Position numbers and translations under genes: made by a program. From Porphyrobacter sp. GA68 (GTDB taxonomy: Bacteria; Pseudomonadota; Alphaproteobacteria; Sphingomonadales; Sphingomonadaceae): a DNA stretch of 64,000 nt. The notes under the pieces are model-generated. The model did not search any database and was not told the DNA's origin. It worked only from the letters and a program-made list of their open reading frames with translations. Positions 53,919 to 62,042 of this stretch are shown in pieces. The stretch spans positions 558,001 to 622,000 of the forward strand of contig NZ_JAKQYJ010000001.1 of the NCBI RefSeq assembly GCF_022605525.1, read 5' to 3'. How positions within the stretch are numbered: the first letter of the stretch is position 1; each line of letters opens with the position of its first letter.

Positions 53919-54875
53919 ACCGGTGGTGAGTCGCTCTTCAAGGTCGCGGTGGGCTTGCGCCGCGTCCTCTAGCGAATAGGTTTGCCCGATCGTCACGCGA
54001 ACAGCACCTGTCTCCAGCATGTGCCAAACGCGCGCGGCACCAGCCGCGCGTTCGGCGGGTTCGGTATAGTAGTCGAACAAGGTCGGCCGCGTGTTGTAAA
54101 GCGAGCCTTTGCGCGCAAGAATGCCAAGGTTGACGCCCTCGACCGGAGCGTCCGCGTTGCCGTAGTTCACTATCAAGCCACGGCGACCGGTCGCATCGAG
54201 CGAAGCGTTCCACGTGGCCCGTCCTATGCCGTCGAAGGTGACGCGCACTCCGCGTCCGCCAGTCACTTCGCGCACGCGCGGCGCAACCTCTTCCTGAGAA
54301 TACAGGATGACGTGATCGGCGCCGGCCCGCCTTGCGGCCTCCGCCTTGTCCTCGGTGGAGACGGTGCCGATAACCTGAGCACCGGCGTGCTTCAGCCATT
54401 GCACCAGGATCAGGCCGACCCCGCCCGCCGCTGCATGGACCAGCACAGGCCAGCCTGCTTCGACCCGCGCGCAGCGTTCCACCAGAAATTCCGCTGTGCA
54501 GGCCTTCAGGAGCGCCGCGGCAGCCGTCGCGTCATCAACCGCATCCGGCACGCGAAAAACGTTGGCCGCGGCGACGTTGCGATGGCTCGCATAAGCGCCG
54601 AGCGTCGGACCGAATGTCGCAACCCGATCACCTTCCTGGAAGTGGGTCACGCCGTGGCCCGTCGCGATGACGCGCCCCGCAGCTTCCAGCCCAAGCCCGC
54701 TGGGCAATTCAACCGGATAGATCCCGCGCCGATGATAGGTGTCGATGAAGTTCAGACCGACGGCCGCATGCTCCACCGCCACTTCTCCGGGCGCGGGATC
54801 GGGAAGCTCCTCGTCCCGCCAGTGGATCACCTCCGGCCCGCCGTGCTTTGCGATGACCGCTCGCCTCGTCTTCAT
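53898..54875 (-). CDS. NADPH:quinone oxidoreductase (zeta-crystallin type)
   Basis: A 325-residue MDR-superfamily enzyme: GPEVIHWRDEELPDPAPGEV, GLNFIDTYHRRGIYPVELPS and the nucleotide fold VLVHAAAGGVGLILVQWLK. It is close to bacterial Qor, which reduces quinones with NADPH. The start at 54875 has GGAGG 5 nt upstream; the frame is open to 54920. It is the rightmost gene preceded by an operator (site 6), about 68 bp upstream, so it closes the regulon. Redox balance or detoxification is its likely role. Confidence 0.9.
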   Translation of the reverse strand: MKTRRAVIAKHGGPEVIHWRDEELPDPAPGEVAVEHAAVGLNFIDTYHRRGIYPVELPSGLGLEAAGRVIATGHGVTHFQEGDRVATFGPTLGAYASHRNVAAANVFRVPDAVDDATAAAALLKACTAEFLVERCARVEAGWPVLVHAAAGGVGLILVQWLKHAGAQVIGTVSTEDKAEAARRAGADHVILYSQEEVAPRVREVTGGRGVRVTFDGIGRATWNASLDATGRRGLIVNYGNADAPVEGVNLGILARKGSLYNTRPTLFDYYTEPAERAAGAARVWHMLETGAVRVTIGQTYSLEDAAQAHRDLEERLTTGSTVLLP

Positions 54876-54909
54876 CCCGCCTCCACTCGTTCGTCGTCGA
54901 AGCGAGGCG

Positions 54910-54939
54910 AGATTAGGCATGCACCAGAACTATTGGCAA
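54910..54939 (-). promoter_or_regulatory. putative promoter of the quinone oxidoreductase gene
   Basis: On the leftward strand, TTGCCA (54934-54939) and TAATCT (54910-54915) are separated by 18 bp, a reasonable sigma-70-type pair. The operator-like site 6 lies directly upstream of the -35. Confidence 0.45.
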
Positions 54940-54942
54940 CAC

Positions 54943-54954
54943 TTGTCCGGACCA
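54943..54954. promoter_or_regulatory. operator-like TTGTCCGGACCA (site 6)
   Basis: Matches TTGTCCGGACAA at 11 of 12 positions. It sits upstream of the quinone oxidoreductase promoter and 17 bp from the end of the unrelated TpsB gene, marking the right edge of the regulon. Confidence 0.6.
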
Positions 54955-54970
54955 ATCGGTCGCCGGGAGT

Positions 54971-56698
54971 TCAGAAATGGCGCGTCACGGAGAAGCGCAG
55001 CCGAGGCGTTGCATCTCCGGTATCATAGCGTTCCCCTGACAGCGGCACCGCCATCTCCAGACCGGCGTCGGTGCGCCGGTCCATGTCAAAGCGCATCCCG
55101 GCACCGGTCGAAAACAGCGTTCCGCCGCCGAACCCGCCAGCAAGGTTGGTGACTTTCCCGCCATCGGCAAAGCTGTACACTTCCAGTGAGTTCAGCCCGG
55201 CGATGCTGTTGAACGCGTAATGCAGTTCGCCATACGCCATAGCGCCCTGATCCCCGGAACGTTCGCGATAGTCGTAGCCACGCACGAACGCCGCGCCGCC
55301 CAGCCCGATCTCCTCCACCACCAGCAGCGGTTCGCCGGCAAACTGACTGCGTACAGCGAGGCGCATGCCTAACGGGCCGGAGATCGGCCGGGTCCAGTCA
55401 GCAAACAGGCTCAGAGAAGTAAAGGTGCCATCGGCATCGTCGCGCGACGCCAGCGGATCGCCCGCCCGGGTCGCGTCAAAAACGTCCAGACCGCGCGTGA
55501 CCCCGCCGCTGACCCGGATCGTGCCGCCAGCGATACGCGCGTTGCCATACCAGCCCAGTTCCGCCGTTGTGAGGCGGTCGCGCCGTACCAGATTGTCACG
55601 CCGATCCTGTTCCACTTCGCGCAGCGAGAGCGTGCCTTCCAGCCACAGGCTGGAGCGCCGTGACCGGATCACCGGGTGGAGGAGCGAAACCGTTGCCAGA
55701 CTGCTGGTTCCCACGATGTCCAGACCACTCAGGTAAGACCCCGGCCGTGTCCGCGACAGCGACCCGGCGACGGCCATTTCCGTTCCGGCCCGGCTGATCC
55801 GGCGGGCATAGCGGACGCGGCCGAACATGATCTCCTCCACCTGCGGCACCGCCACCAGGCCGAACATCTCGAGACTGTCCGCATCGCCGAACACGCCGCT
55901 CCACCGCGCAGCGCCAAGCAGTTCCAGCGGGCCCACCGGTTTGGTGCTGTCGTTGTCGAGGGCAAGCCACAGGCGGAAGGGTTGCTCGCGCACCTCCACC
56001 ACAAGGATGTTGCGCCCTGCCTCGCGCAGGATCCGCGCTTCCCCCAGCCTGACCCCGTCGACATCGCCGGCGATGAGCAGCGCACGCTCCAGCTGTCTGG
56101 CGGCAACCGGGCGGCCGGTGGCCAGCACCTCCAGCGACCGCAGCACGGCGCCATTGTCGGCTCCCTCCAGCCGAACTTCGTCCACCCGTCCTTCGTCCAC
56201 CCGCACGCGCAGCACGCCCGTCCGCACTTCCTGCGGCTCTATGGCGACGCTCGCCAGCGGAAAGGTCTGCCGCGCGCGGGCGGCGAGGCGATCGGCCAGC
56301 TCGGCCAGTCCGTCGGGGTCGAGTACGCGGCCAAGGTATGGCTCCACCACATCGGTGAACGCGGCCTGCGACAGCACTTCCAATCCGTCGATGGCAACCG
56401 CCCCTACGGCAAAGCCGGCCGCCGCCGGAACCGGCGCGGCCGGCTGACGGGTCACAGGAACGGCACTGTCCCGCTGTTCGGCCAGCGTATCGGGCGTGCG
56501 CTCCTCCACCCGCGTCGGATTCGTTCGGTCGAGCACGGACTGGGCCGCTGCCGGAACGGCGCAGGCGATAGTCATCAAGGCAGTGGAAAGTAGCAGGGGA
56601 AAACGCAAAGAAGCCTCGTCGGTTTGCTGCTGTTGGCGCGCTCCCTTCTGCGGCTTAAGAGTGTAGAAATCATAAACAAAAGGGTTTTTGGTAACCAT
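54971..56698 (-). CDS. ShlB/FhaC/HecB-type outer-membrane transporter (TpsB)
   Basis: A ~575-residue TpsB-type Omp85-superfamily barrel with POTRA domains (VGAVAIDGLEVLSQAAFTDV, PLASVAIEPQEVRTGVLRVR and EGRVDEVRLEGADNGAVLRS), then a barrel with the signature GLGGAAFVRGYDYRERSGDQ (the VRGY-type motif) and a final RFSVTRHF. Such proteins export a partner protein across the outer membrane. The start is uncertain: ATG at 56698 (AGGA 4 nt upstream) gives a long leader; TTG at 56608 gives a normal signal peptide. No TpsA haemagglutinin gene is present; the divergent neighbour is the FecR protein. Confidence 0.85.
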   Translation of the reverse strand: MVTKNPFVYDFYTLKPQKGARQQQQTDEASLRFPLLLSTALMTIACAVPAAAQSVLDRTNPTRVEERTPDTLAEQRDSAVPVTRQPAAPVPAAAGFAVGAVAIDGLEVLSQAAFTDVVEPYLGRVLDPDGLAELADRLAARARQTFPLASVAIEPQEVRTGVLRVRVDEGRVDEVRLEGADNGAVLRSLEVLATGRPVAARQLERALLIAGDVDGVRLGEARILREAGRNILVVEVREQPFRLWLALDNDSTKPVGPLELLGAARWSGVFGDADSLEMFGLVAVPQVEEIMFGRVRYARRISRAGTEMAVAGSLSRTRPGSYLSGLDIVGTSSLATVSLLHPVIRSRRSSLWLEGTLSLREVEQDRRDNLVRRDRLTTAELGWYGNARIAGGTIRVSGGVTRGLDVFDATRAGDPLASRDDADGTFTSLSLFADWTRPISGPLGMRLAVRSQFAGEPLLVVEEIGLGGAAFVRGYDYRERSGDQGAMAYGELHYAFNSIAGLNSLEVYSFADGGKVTNLAGGFGGGTLFSTGAGMRFDMDRRTDAGLEMAVPLSGERYDTGDATPRLRFSVTRHF

Positions 56699-56761
56699 CT
56701 ATCCTAAAGGGATTTGCATACTTCGCCGCGAGAATGTGACCGTTCCAAAAGGAGTGCGGTA

Positions 56762-58258
56762 ATGTTTTCGCGTGCAACCCGAATCGCTCTGGCGGTCTTT
56801 CTCGCCGGCAGCAGCACACAGGCAGTGGCGCAGGCGACCGGCTGGACGGTCAGCGAATCGAGCGGCGCGGTCTTCGTTGAACGCGCGGGAGAGCGGACCG
56901 CCGCGCGCCGTGGTACGGCCCTGAGTGCGGGAGATACCGTCGCCACTGGCGAAAACGGGCGCGCGGTGCTGGTGCGCCAGCAGAACTTTGTCACGGTAAC
57001 AGCCAACAGCCGGATCAGCGTTCCCGCCGCCACAACCGAATCGCAGATGACCCGCTTTTTCCAGAGCGTCGGCAACGCGATCTTCCGCGTGGAGAAGCGC
57101 GCCCGCGCCCACTTCTCCGTCGACACGCCATACCTTGCCGCCGTGGTGAAGGGCACGACCTTCTCGGTAACGGTGGGCGCAGAGGGGTCATCGCTTCAGG
57201 TAACCGAAGGCATAGTGGAGGTGTCCACGGTGGACGGCGGCGCGCGCGATCTGGTGCGGCCCGGATCGATCGCCATGATCAGCGCGGCGGACATGTATCG
57301 CCTGAACACGCTTGGCGACCAGCCGCGGGTTATCGATTCACCTCTGCGCGGCCAGAGCGACACTGCGCCCGCAGGCACGGTTCCTTCCGCCGCAGCGCCG
57401 ACGCCGGTTCCGGGCTTTGCTCCGGCCAGCTTCTCCGCGACCAGTGCGCCGGTCGTTGCGGTCGCGATCGCCAGCAAGCCCGGCGACCTTGGCGCGCTGA
57501 CGGGCGGCCTCGTTGTCAACGAAAGGGCATCGGAACTGGCGACCGCCCTGGCCCGCCCAGAGACGCGGCCAGCCAATCCTGCTGCGGTTGAGCCGCCTCC
57601 GGCAACCAGCGGCACCGCCCCGATTGCCGATCCTCCGGCAAAAGAGGCGGACAAGCCTGCCGCGCCCGCCCAAGACAGCAAGCCAGCCCCTGTGGAACCT
57701 GCTCCGGCACCCGCCAAGCCCGACAAGCCCGACAAGCCCGACAAGGGTGACGATGCCAAGCCGGGTAAGGACAAGGATCAAGACGATAAGCCGGGCAAGG
57801 ATAAGGACAAAGACGACAAGGGCGGTAAGGACCAGGACAACGACAAGCCTGGCAAGGAGAAGCCGAGCAAGGATGACGATGCCAAGCCAGGCAAGGACAA
57901 GGACAAGGACAAGGACAAGGACAAGGACAAGGACAAGGACAAGGACAAGGACAAGGACGATAAGGAAAAGGGGAAGGACGACAAGGGCGGTAAGGACGAC
58001 AAGCCGGGCAAGGACAAGGATGACGACGATAAGTCGGGCAAGGGTGACGATGCCAAGCCTGGCAAGGATCAGGACGACGACAAGCCTGGCAAGGATAAGG
58101 ACGACAAGCCGGGCAAGGATCAGGACGACGACAAGCCTGGCAAGGACAAGGACGACAAGCCTGGCAAGGACAAGCCGGGCAAGGATGATGACAGGTCTGG
58201 CAAGGACAAGCCCGCAAAGGGCAAGCCCGGCAGACACGGCAACGAACATGACAAGTGA
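56762..58258 (+). CDS. FecR-domain protein with Lys-Asp repeat tail
   Basis: A 498-residue exported protein. The signal peptide is MFSRATRIALAVFLAGSSTQ. Residues ~25-165 form a FecR-type domain: GWTVSESSGAVFVERAGERT, ALSAGDTVATGENGRAVLV, YLAAVVKGTTFSVTVGAEGS and LQVTEGIVEVSTVDGGARDL. A Pro/Ala linker follows, and from residue ~320 to the end the sequence is almost only Lys, Asp, Gly and Pro, with 11 KD pairs in a row at residues 378-399. The start has AAGGAG 9 nt upstream. No sigma factor is adjacent, so it is not a classical FecIR pair. Confidence 0.8.
   Translation: MFSRATRIALAVFLAGSSTQAVAQATGWTVSESSGAVFVERAGERTAARRGTALSAGDTVATGENGRAVLVRQQNFVTVTANSRISVPAATTESQMTRFFQSVGNAIFRVEKRARAHFSVDTPYLAAVVKGTTFSVTVGAEGSSLQVTEGIVEVSTVDGGARDLVRPGSIAMISAADMYRLNTLGDQPRVIDSPLRGQSDTAPAGTVPSAAAPTPVPGFAPASFSATSAPVVAVAIASKPGDLGALTGGLVVNERASELATALARPETRPANPAAVEPPPATSGTAPIADPPAKEADKPAAPAQDSKPAPVEPAPAPAKPDKPDKPDKGDDAKPGKDKDQDDKPGKDKDKDDKGGKDQDNDKPGKEKPSKDDDAKPGKDKDKDKDKDKDKDKDKDKDKDDKEKGKDDKGGKDDKPGKDKDDDDKSGKGDDAKPGKDQDDDKPGKDKDDKPGKDQDDDKPGKDKDDKPGKDKPGKDDDRSGKDKPAKGKPGRHGNEHDK
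57893..57958 (+). repeat. (AAGGAC)11 hexanucleotide tandem repeat
   Basis: Eleven perfect consecutive copies of AAGGAC inside the FecR-domain gene, coding for 11 Lys-Asp pairs. Six-base units keep the frame, so slippage would change tail length without a frameshift. Confidence 0.95.
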
Positions 58259-58309
58259 TCAGGAACGGGGAAGCCGGCGTGCTGACTAGTTTGCAGGCAA
58301 AGGCGGATC

Positions 58310-60658
58310 ATGCGAGACGCAGGGATGGCGGTGCCCTCGCCTAAACAGCGGAGGTGGAGCCTGCCGCTCACCTTCGCGGCCCTCCTCATCGCAGGGGGAA
58401 TGTGGCTCGCGGGGCTGACGCGCGGGGCCGAGAATGCGGCCGCCAGCCTCTTTTTCGCCGCGCAGGAACGGCCTGCGAGCGGGCAGTTGCACATCGTGGA
58501 AATCGACGCAGCAAGCATTGCCGCCGTTGATCGCTGGCCTTGGCCACGCAGGCATTACGCCGCCGTGGTGGACCGCCTGTCCGCCGCCGGCGTGCGCTCG
58601 ATCACCTTCGACGTGGACTTCTCCAGCTCCTCCAACCCGGTCGATGATGGCGAATTCGCCGCCGCGCTGGCCCGCGCCCGGATTGGCGTGGCGCTGCCCA
58701 CCTTTGCGCAAGCCGCAGGCGCGGGCGATCGGCGCGTGCTGGACGCGCTGCCCATTGCCGAGTTGCGCCCGCACGCGATCCTCGCCTCCGTCGCGGTTGC
58801 ACCCGACCGGGATGGGCTGGTCCGGCGGATGCCGCTTGGAACCCAGACGGATGCCGTTCCCCGGCCGTCGCTCGCTGCGCATATTGCGGGGCGGCCCGGC
58901 GCGGTCGATCAATCCTTTCCGCTGGATCTGAGTATCGATCTCGCCACCATCCCGCGTCACAGCTTCACGGCAATCGAAAACGGCCGGTTCGATCCGCGTG
59001 CGCTGGCCGGCAAGGATGTTCTGATCGGCGCCACCGCGATCGAACTGGGCGACCGCTATGCCGTGCCGCGCTTCGGCGTGGTGCCCGGCGTGGTCATCCA
59101 GGGGCTGGCCGCTGAAACGCTGTATGGCGGAGTGCCGCGCCACGCAGGGCCGGTCATTCCCCTGCTGGCTGCCGCGGCAATGGCGCTGTTTGTGACGGGC
59201 GCAGGCACTCGCGGGGCCGTGTTCCTGACGAGCATGGCGGGGGCAGCGGGACTGGTCGGATTACAGTGGCTCGCCTGGCGAAGTGGCGGCCTGCTGTTCG
59301 ACATCGTGCCGGCCTTGCTGCTGCTAACAATGGTGGCGGCCGCACGGCTCATGTTGCTGATGCTGGCGCAGGCCCGGCAGCGACGGCTGCATGACCCTGC
59401 AACAGGGCTTCCCAACCGGCTTGCCATGCAACGCAGCGACCAGGGCGGCCTCACCGTATGCGCCATGATCACCGGCTACGAACGGCTGTTGGCCGTGCTG
59501 GGGGATGCAACGCTCGCGGAACTGATCTGCCGGGTGGCCGACCGGCTCGCCATGAACGCCGGGGGCGCAGCGGTCTACCGGATCGAAGATCGCATGCTTG
59601 CCTGGTCCTCCCCAACGCGCGACGCCGAGCTGGAACACAGTCTTGCCGGGCTGCACGCGGTGATGCGCACCCCGGTCGAAGTTGCAGGCCGCCGTATCGA
59701 CGTCCACCTGGCGTTCGGCATCGCCGAGCCTGGCGCGCTGACGGAGGCGGGACATTCCGCGAGCGAGGCACAGCGACGCGGGGAACGGTGGCATTACCAC
59801 GAAGCGGCAGAAGAAGCCGCGCTGGAGCGGCAGGTGTCGCTGATGGGGGAGCTGGACACCGCCATCGCGAACGAGGAGCTCGCCGTTCTCTACCAGCCCA
59901 AGCTCCATCTTGCGTCGGGCGAAATCCGCAGTGTCGAGGCGCTGGTGCGCTGGCACCACCCGGAGCGCGGCTTTCTGAGCCCGGACCTGTTCATCCCGCT
60001 GGCCGAAGAAAACAACCGCATCGCGGGTCTTACGCTGTTCGTCCTTCATCGCACGCTGAAAGATCTGAAGAGCTGGGCGCAAGACGGCGTGATCCTGAGT
60101 GCGGCGGTCAACATTTCCGCTCGCCTGGTTTCCTCCGAAAGTTTTCTCGACGCGGCAAAGGCGATGCTCGTGCGCTACGCCCTGCCGCCGGGCCGTATCA
60201 TCTTCGAAGTGACCGAGTCTGCAACCTTGGCGGATCCGGCCGCGGCGGCGGCGGCGTTGATGAAGTTCAACGATCTGGGCGTGCGCATTTCCATGGACGA
60301 TTACGGCACCGGCCAGGCGACCCTGATCTATCTCAAGCAGTTGCCGCTGTCGGAACTCAAGATCGATCGCAGCTTCGTGCAGTGGGCGCATCAGAACCCG
60401 CACGATGGGCTGCTCGTCCGCTCCACGGTCGACCTGGCGCACGACCTCGGCCTGTCGGTGGTCGCCGAAGGGGTGGAGGAAGCGGCTTGCCTCCAGTTCC
60501 TGCGCGACGTGGGCTGCGATTATGCGCAGGGTTACCAAATCGGCAGGCCAATGCGTGCCGCGGAACTTTGCGCCATGGCACGATCCGCCGCCAACGCAGC
60601 TGAAACCGGGCCGCTGGCGGAGAGCGCGCAGCCGGCGGCTCGCGCGGCCATGGGCTGA
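58310..60658 (+). CDS. CHASE2 sensor with degenerate GGDEF and EAL domain
   Basis: A 782-residue membrane signalling protein. A first helix (residues ~18-37) is followed by a periplasmic CHASE2 domain (HIVEIDAASIAAVDRWPWPR, GVRSITFDVDFS, GVVPGVVIQGLAAETL) and further membrane segments around residues 280-350. A linker without a recognisable GGDEF motif follows, then an EAL domain: SVEALVRWHHPERGF, MDDYGTGQATL, LKIDRSF and AEGVEEAA are intact, so c-di-GMP phosphodiesterase activity is likely. It lies 51 bp after the FecR gene and probably shares its transcript. M6 at 58325 is an alternative start. Confidence 0.88.
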   Translation: MRDAGMAVPSPKQRRWSLPLTFAALLIAGGMWLAGLTRGAENAAASLFFAAQERPASGQLHIVEIDAASIAAVDRWPWPRRHYAAVVDRLSAAGVRSITFDVDFSSSSNPVDDGEFAAALARARIGVALPTFAQAAGAGDRRVLDALPIAELRPHAILASVAVAPDRDGLVRRMPLGTQTDAVPRPSLAAHIAGRPGAVDQSFPLDLSIDLATIPRHSFTAIENGRFDPRALAGKDVLIGATAIELGDRYAVPRFGVVPGVVIQGLAAETLYGGVPRHAGPVIPLLAAAAMALFVTGAGTRGAVFLTSMAGAAGLVGLQWLAWRSGGLLFDIVPALLLLTMVAAARLMLLMLAQARQRRLHDPATGLPNRLAMQRSDQGGLTVCAMITGYERLLAVLGDATLAELICRVADRLAMNAGGAAVYRIEDRMLAWSSPTRDAELEHSLAGLHAVMRTPVEVAGRRIDVHLAFGIAEPGALTEAGHSASEAQRRGERWHYHEAAEEAALERQVSLMGELDTAIANEELAVLYQPKLHLASGEIRSVEALVRWHHPERGFLSPDLFIPLAEENNRIAGLTLFVLHRTLKDLKSWAQDGVILSAAVNISARLVSSESFLDAAKAMLVRYALPPGRIIFEVTESATLADPAAAAAALMKFNDLGVRISMDDYGTGQATLIYLKQLPLSELKIDRSFVQWAHQNPHDGLLVRSTVDLAHDLGLSVVAEGVEEAACLQFLRDVGCDYAQGYQIGRPMRAAELCAMARSAANAAETGPLAESAQPAARAAMG

Positions 60659-60744
60659 ACGGCAGCGGCTACGCCGAACGGCAATCCCCGCCGGCTGCAG
60701 AGGAACTGCGGGCAGTCAACGACATTCTTCGCGCCAGGTCGTGG

Positions 60745-60882
60745 CTAGCCAAGCCCCAGCCACCAGCGGATCACCATTGCAACCAGGCCGAGCGCCAGCA
60801 CACTGCCGGCCCAGATGACCGCCATCCAGGCGAGGCGCTGCCACAGCGGACGCTCGGGCGGGTCGGGGGGTGCTTGCAGCAT
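60745..60882 (-). CDS. DUF2474 small membrane protein (cytochrome bd accessory)
   Basis: A 45-residue single-helix protein: WQRLAWMAVIWAGSVLALGL, the usual WxRLxWMxxIWxxSVxALG pattern of DUF2474, a small protein found next to cydAB and thought to act like CydX in stabilising the oxidase. The start at 60882 has AAGGA about 10 nt upstream. It lies 152 bp downstream of cydB on the same strand, probably in one unit. Easily missed because of its size. Confidence 0.8.
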   Translation of the reverse strand: MLQAPPDPPERPLWQRLAWMAVIWAGSVLALGLVAMVIRWWLGLG

Positions 60883-61034
60883 GGCGGCGCGATCCTTCAG
60901 GTCAGGCGCGGTGGCGCGGCGGGAATTGGACGCTGCGGGGTAGCGCAAGGATGCAGCGAGGCTTGCATGCGCCGGACCGCCGCCGCCCGTCAGAGCCGAC
61001 TATCCGTTGCGAGGGGCAGGAGAGTGCGGCCAAT

Positions 61035-62042
61035 TCAGTGATATCCTTCGTGCCCTACCTTGCCGCGGAACACCCAATAGGCCCACGCCGTGTAACCGAT
61101 GATGAGCGGCATGGTGATAGCGACACCAATCAGCATGAAGATCTGGCTGCGTTCCGGCGCGGCGGCGTCCCAGATAGTGACGCCCGGCGGCACGATGTAT
61201 GGCCAGATGGTGATGCCGAGACCCGCCATACCGAGGAAAAACAAGGCGATCGACAGCCAGAAAGGCTTGGAGTGCCGTTCAACCGACAGCGCGCGCAGCA
61301 GGGCCACGGCAATCACCGCGGTGAGGAGCGGAACGGGTGCGACATAGTAGATTTCGGGCGCAGACAGCCACCGCTGCGCATATTCGGCATTCAGCAGCAG
61401 GTTGTAAAGGCTGACCCCGGCCATCAGCGCGAAGGTCGCCCAGGCCGCCCGCTTGCCCAGCTTTCGTGCATGCTGCTGGCTCTCTCCGTCCAGCTTCCAC
61501 ACCAGCCAGGTCGCGCCCAGCAGGGCATACCCCGCCACTGTGCCCAGCCCCGTCAGCAGCGTGTACGGGGTCAGCCAGTCGAACCAGCTGCCCGCATACG
61601 CCCGGTCGACCACCGTGATCCCCTGCAACAACGCGCCCAGCGTCATGCCCTGCGCCATCGCCGCCACCAGCGAGCCGCCCGTGAACGCCGCGTCCCAATA
61701 ACGGCGGTGGCCGGGATCGCGCCAGCGGAACTCAAATGCAACTCCGCGGAATACCAGGCCCAGCAGCATGGCGATGATGAGCGGGTATGTCGCAGGAAGG
61801 ATAACGGCGTAGGCCAGCGGGAAGGCCGCGAACAGCCCTCCTCCGCCCAGCACCAGCCATGTCTCGTTGCCATCCCAGACAGGAGCGATGGAATTCATCG
61901 CCCGGTCCCGTTCCGGCCCGACATCAAAGGTCGGAAACAGGATACCGATGCCAAGGTCGAAACCATCCATCACGACGTAGGCGAACACCGCAAAGGCGAT
62001 GATGAACGCCCATACGGTAGTCAGGTCGACGTTCACGCCCAT
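61035..62042 (-). CDS. cydB: cytochrome bd ubiquinol oxidase subunit II
   Basis: A 335-residue multi-helix membrane protein, subunit II of bd oxidase. Typical text is FAVFAYVVMDGFDLGIGILF near the start, APVWDGNETWLVLGGGGLFA and FPLAYAVILPATYPL. It starts at ATG 62042, overlapping the cydA stop (ATGA); the frame remains open far to the right in a meaningless reading of cydA. The length fits the cyanide-insensitive (CioB) branch. Works with cydA to reduce O2 with ubiquinol at the inner membrane. Confidence 0.95.
   Translation of the reverse strand: MGVNVDLTTVWAFIIAFAVFAYVVMDGFDLGIGILFPTFDVGPERDRAMNSIAPVWDGNETWLVLGGGGLFAAFPLAYAVILPATYPLIIAMLLGLVFRGVAFEFRWRDPGHRRYWDAAFTGGSLVAAMAQGMTLGALLQGITVVDRAYAGSWFDWLTPYTLLTGLGTVAGYALLGATWLVWKLDGESQQHARKLGKRAAWATFALMAGVSLYNLLLNAEYAQRWLSAPEIYYVAPVPLLTAVIAVALLRALSVERHSKPFWLSIALFFLGMAGLGITIWPYIVPPGVTIWDAAAPERSQIFMLIGVAITMPLIIGYTAWAYWVFRGKVGHEGYH

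Noticed and set aside
12614-54954. TTGTCCGGACAA as a scattered repeat element, uptake sequence or SOS box
   Set aside because: Copies are few, confined to gaps before gene starts, and lack the spacing of LexA boxes; a regulator site explains the distribution better.
57338-58249. Antisense frame with long Leu-Val repeats resembling membrane helices
   Set aside because: It is the reverse reading of the Lys-Asp repeat region of the FecR gene and has no ribosome-binding site or family match.
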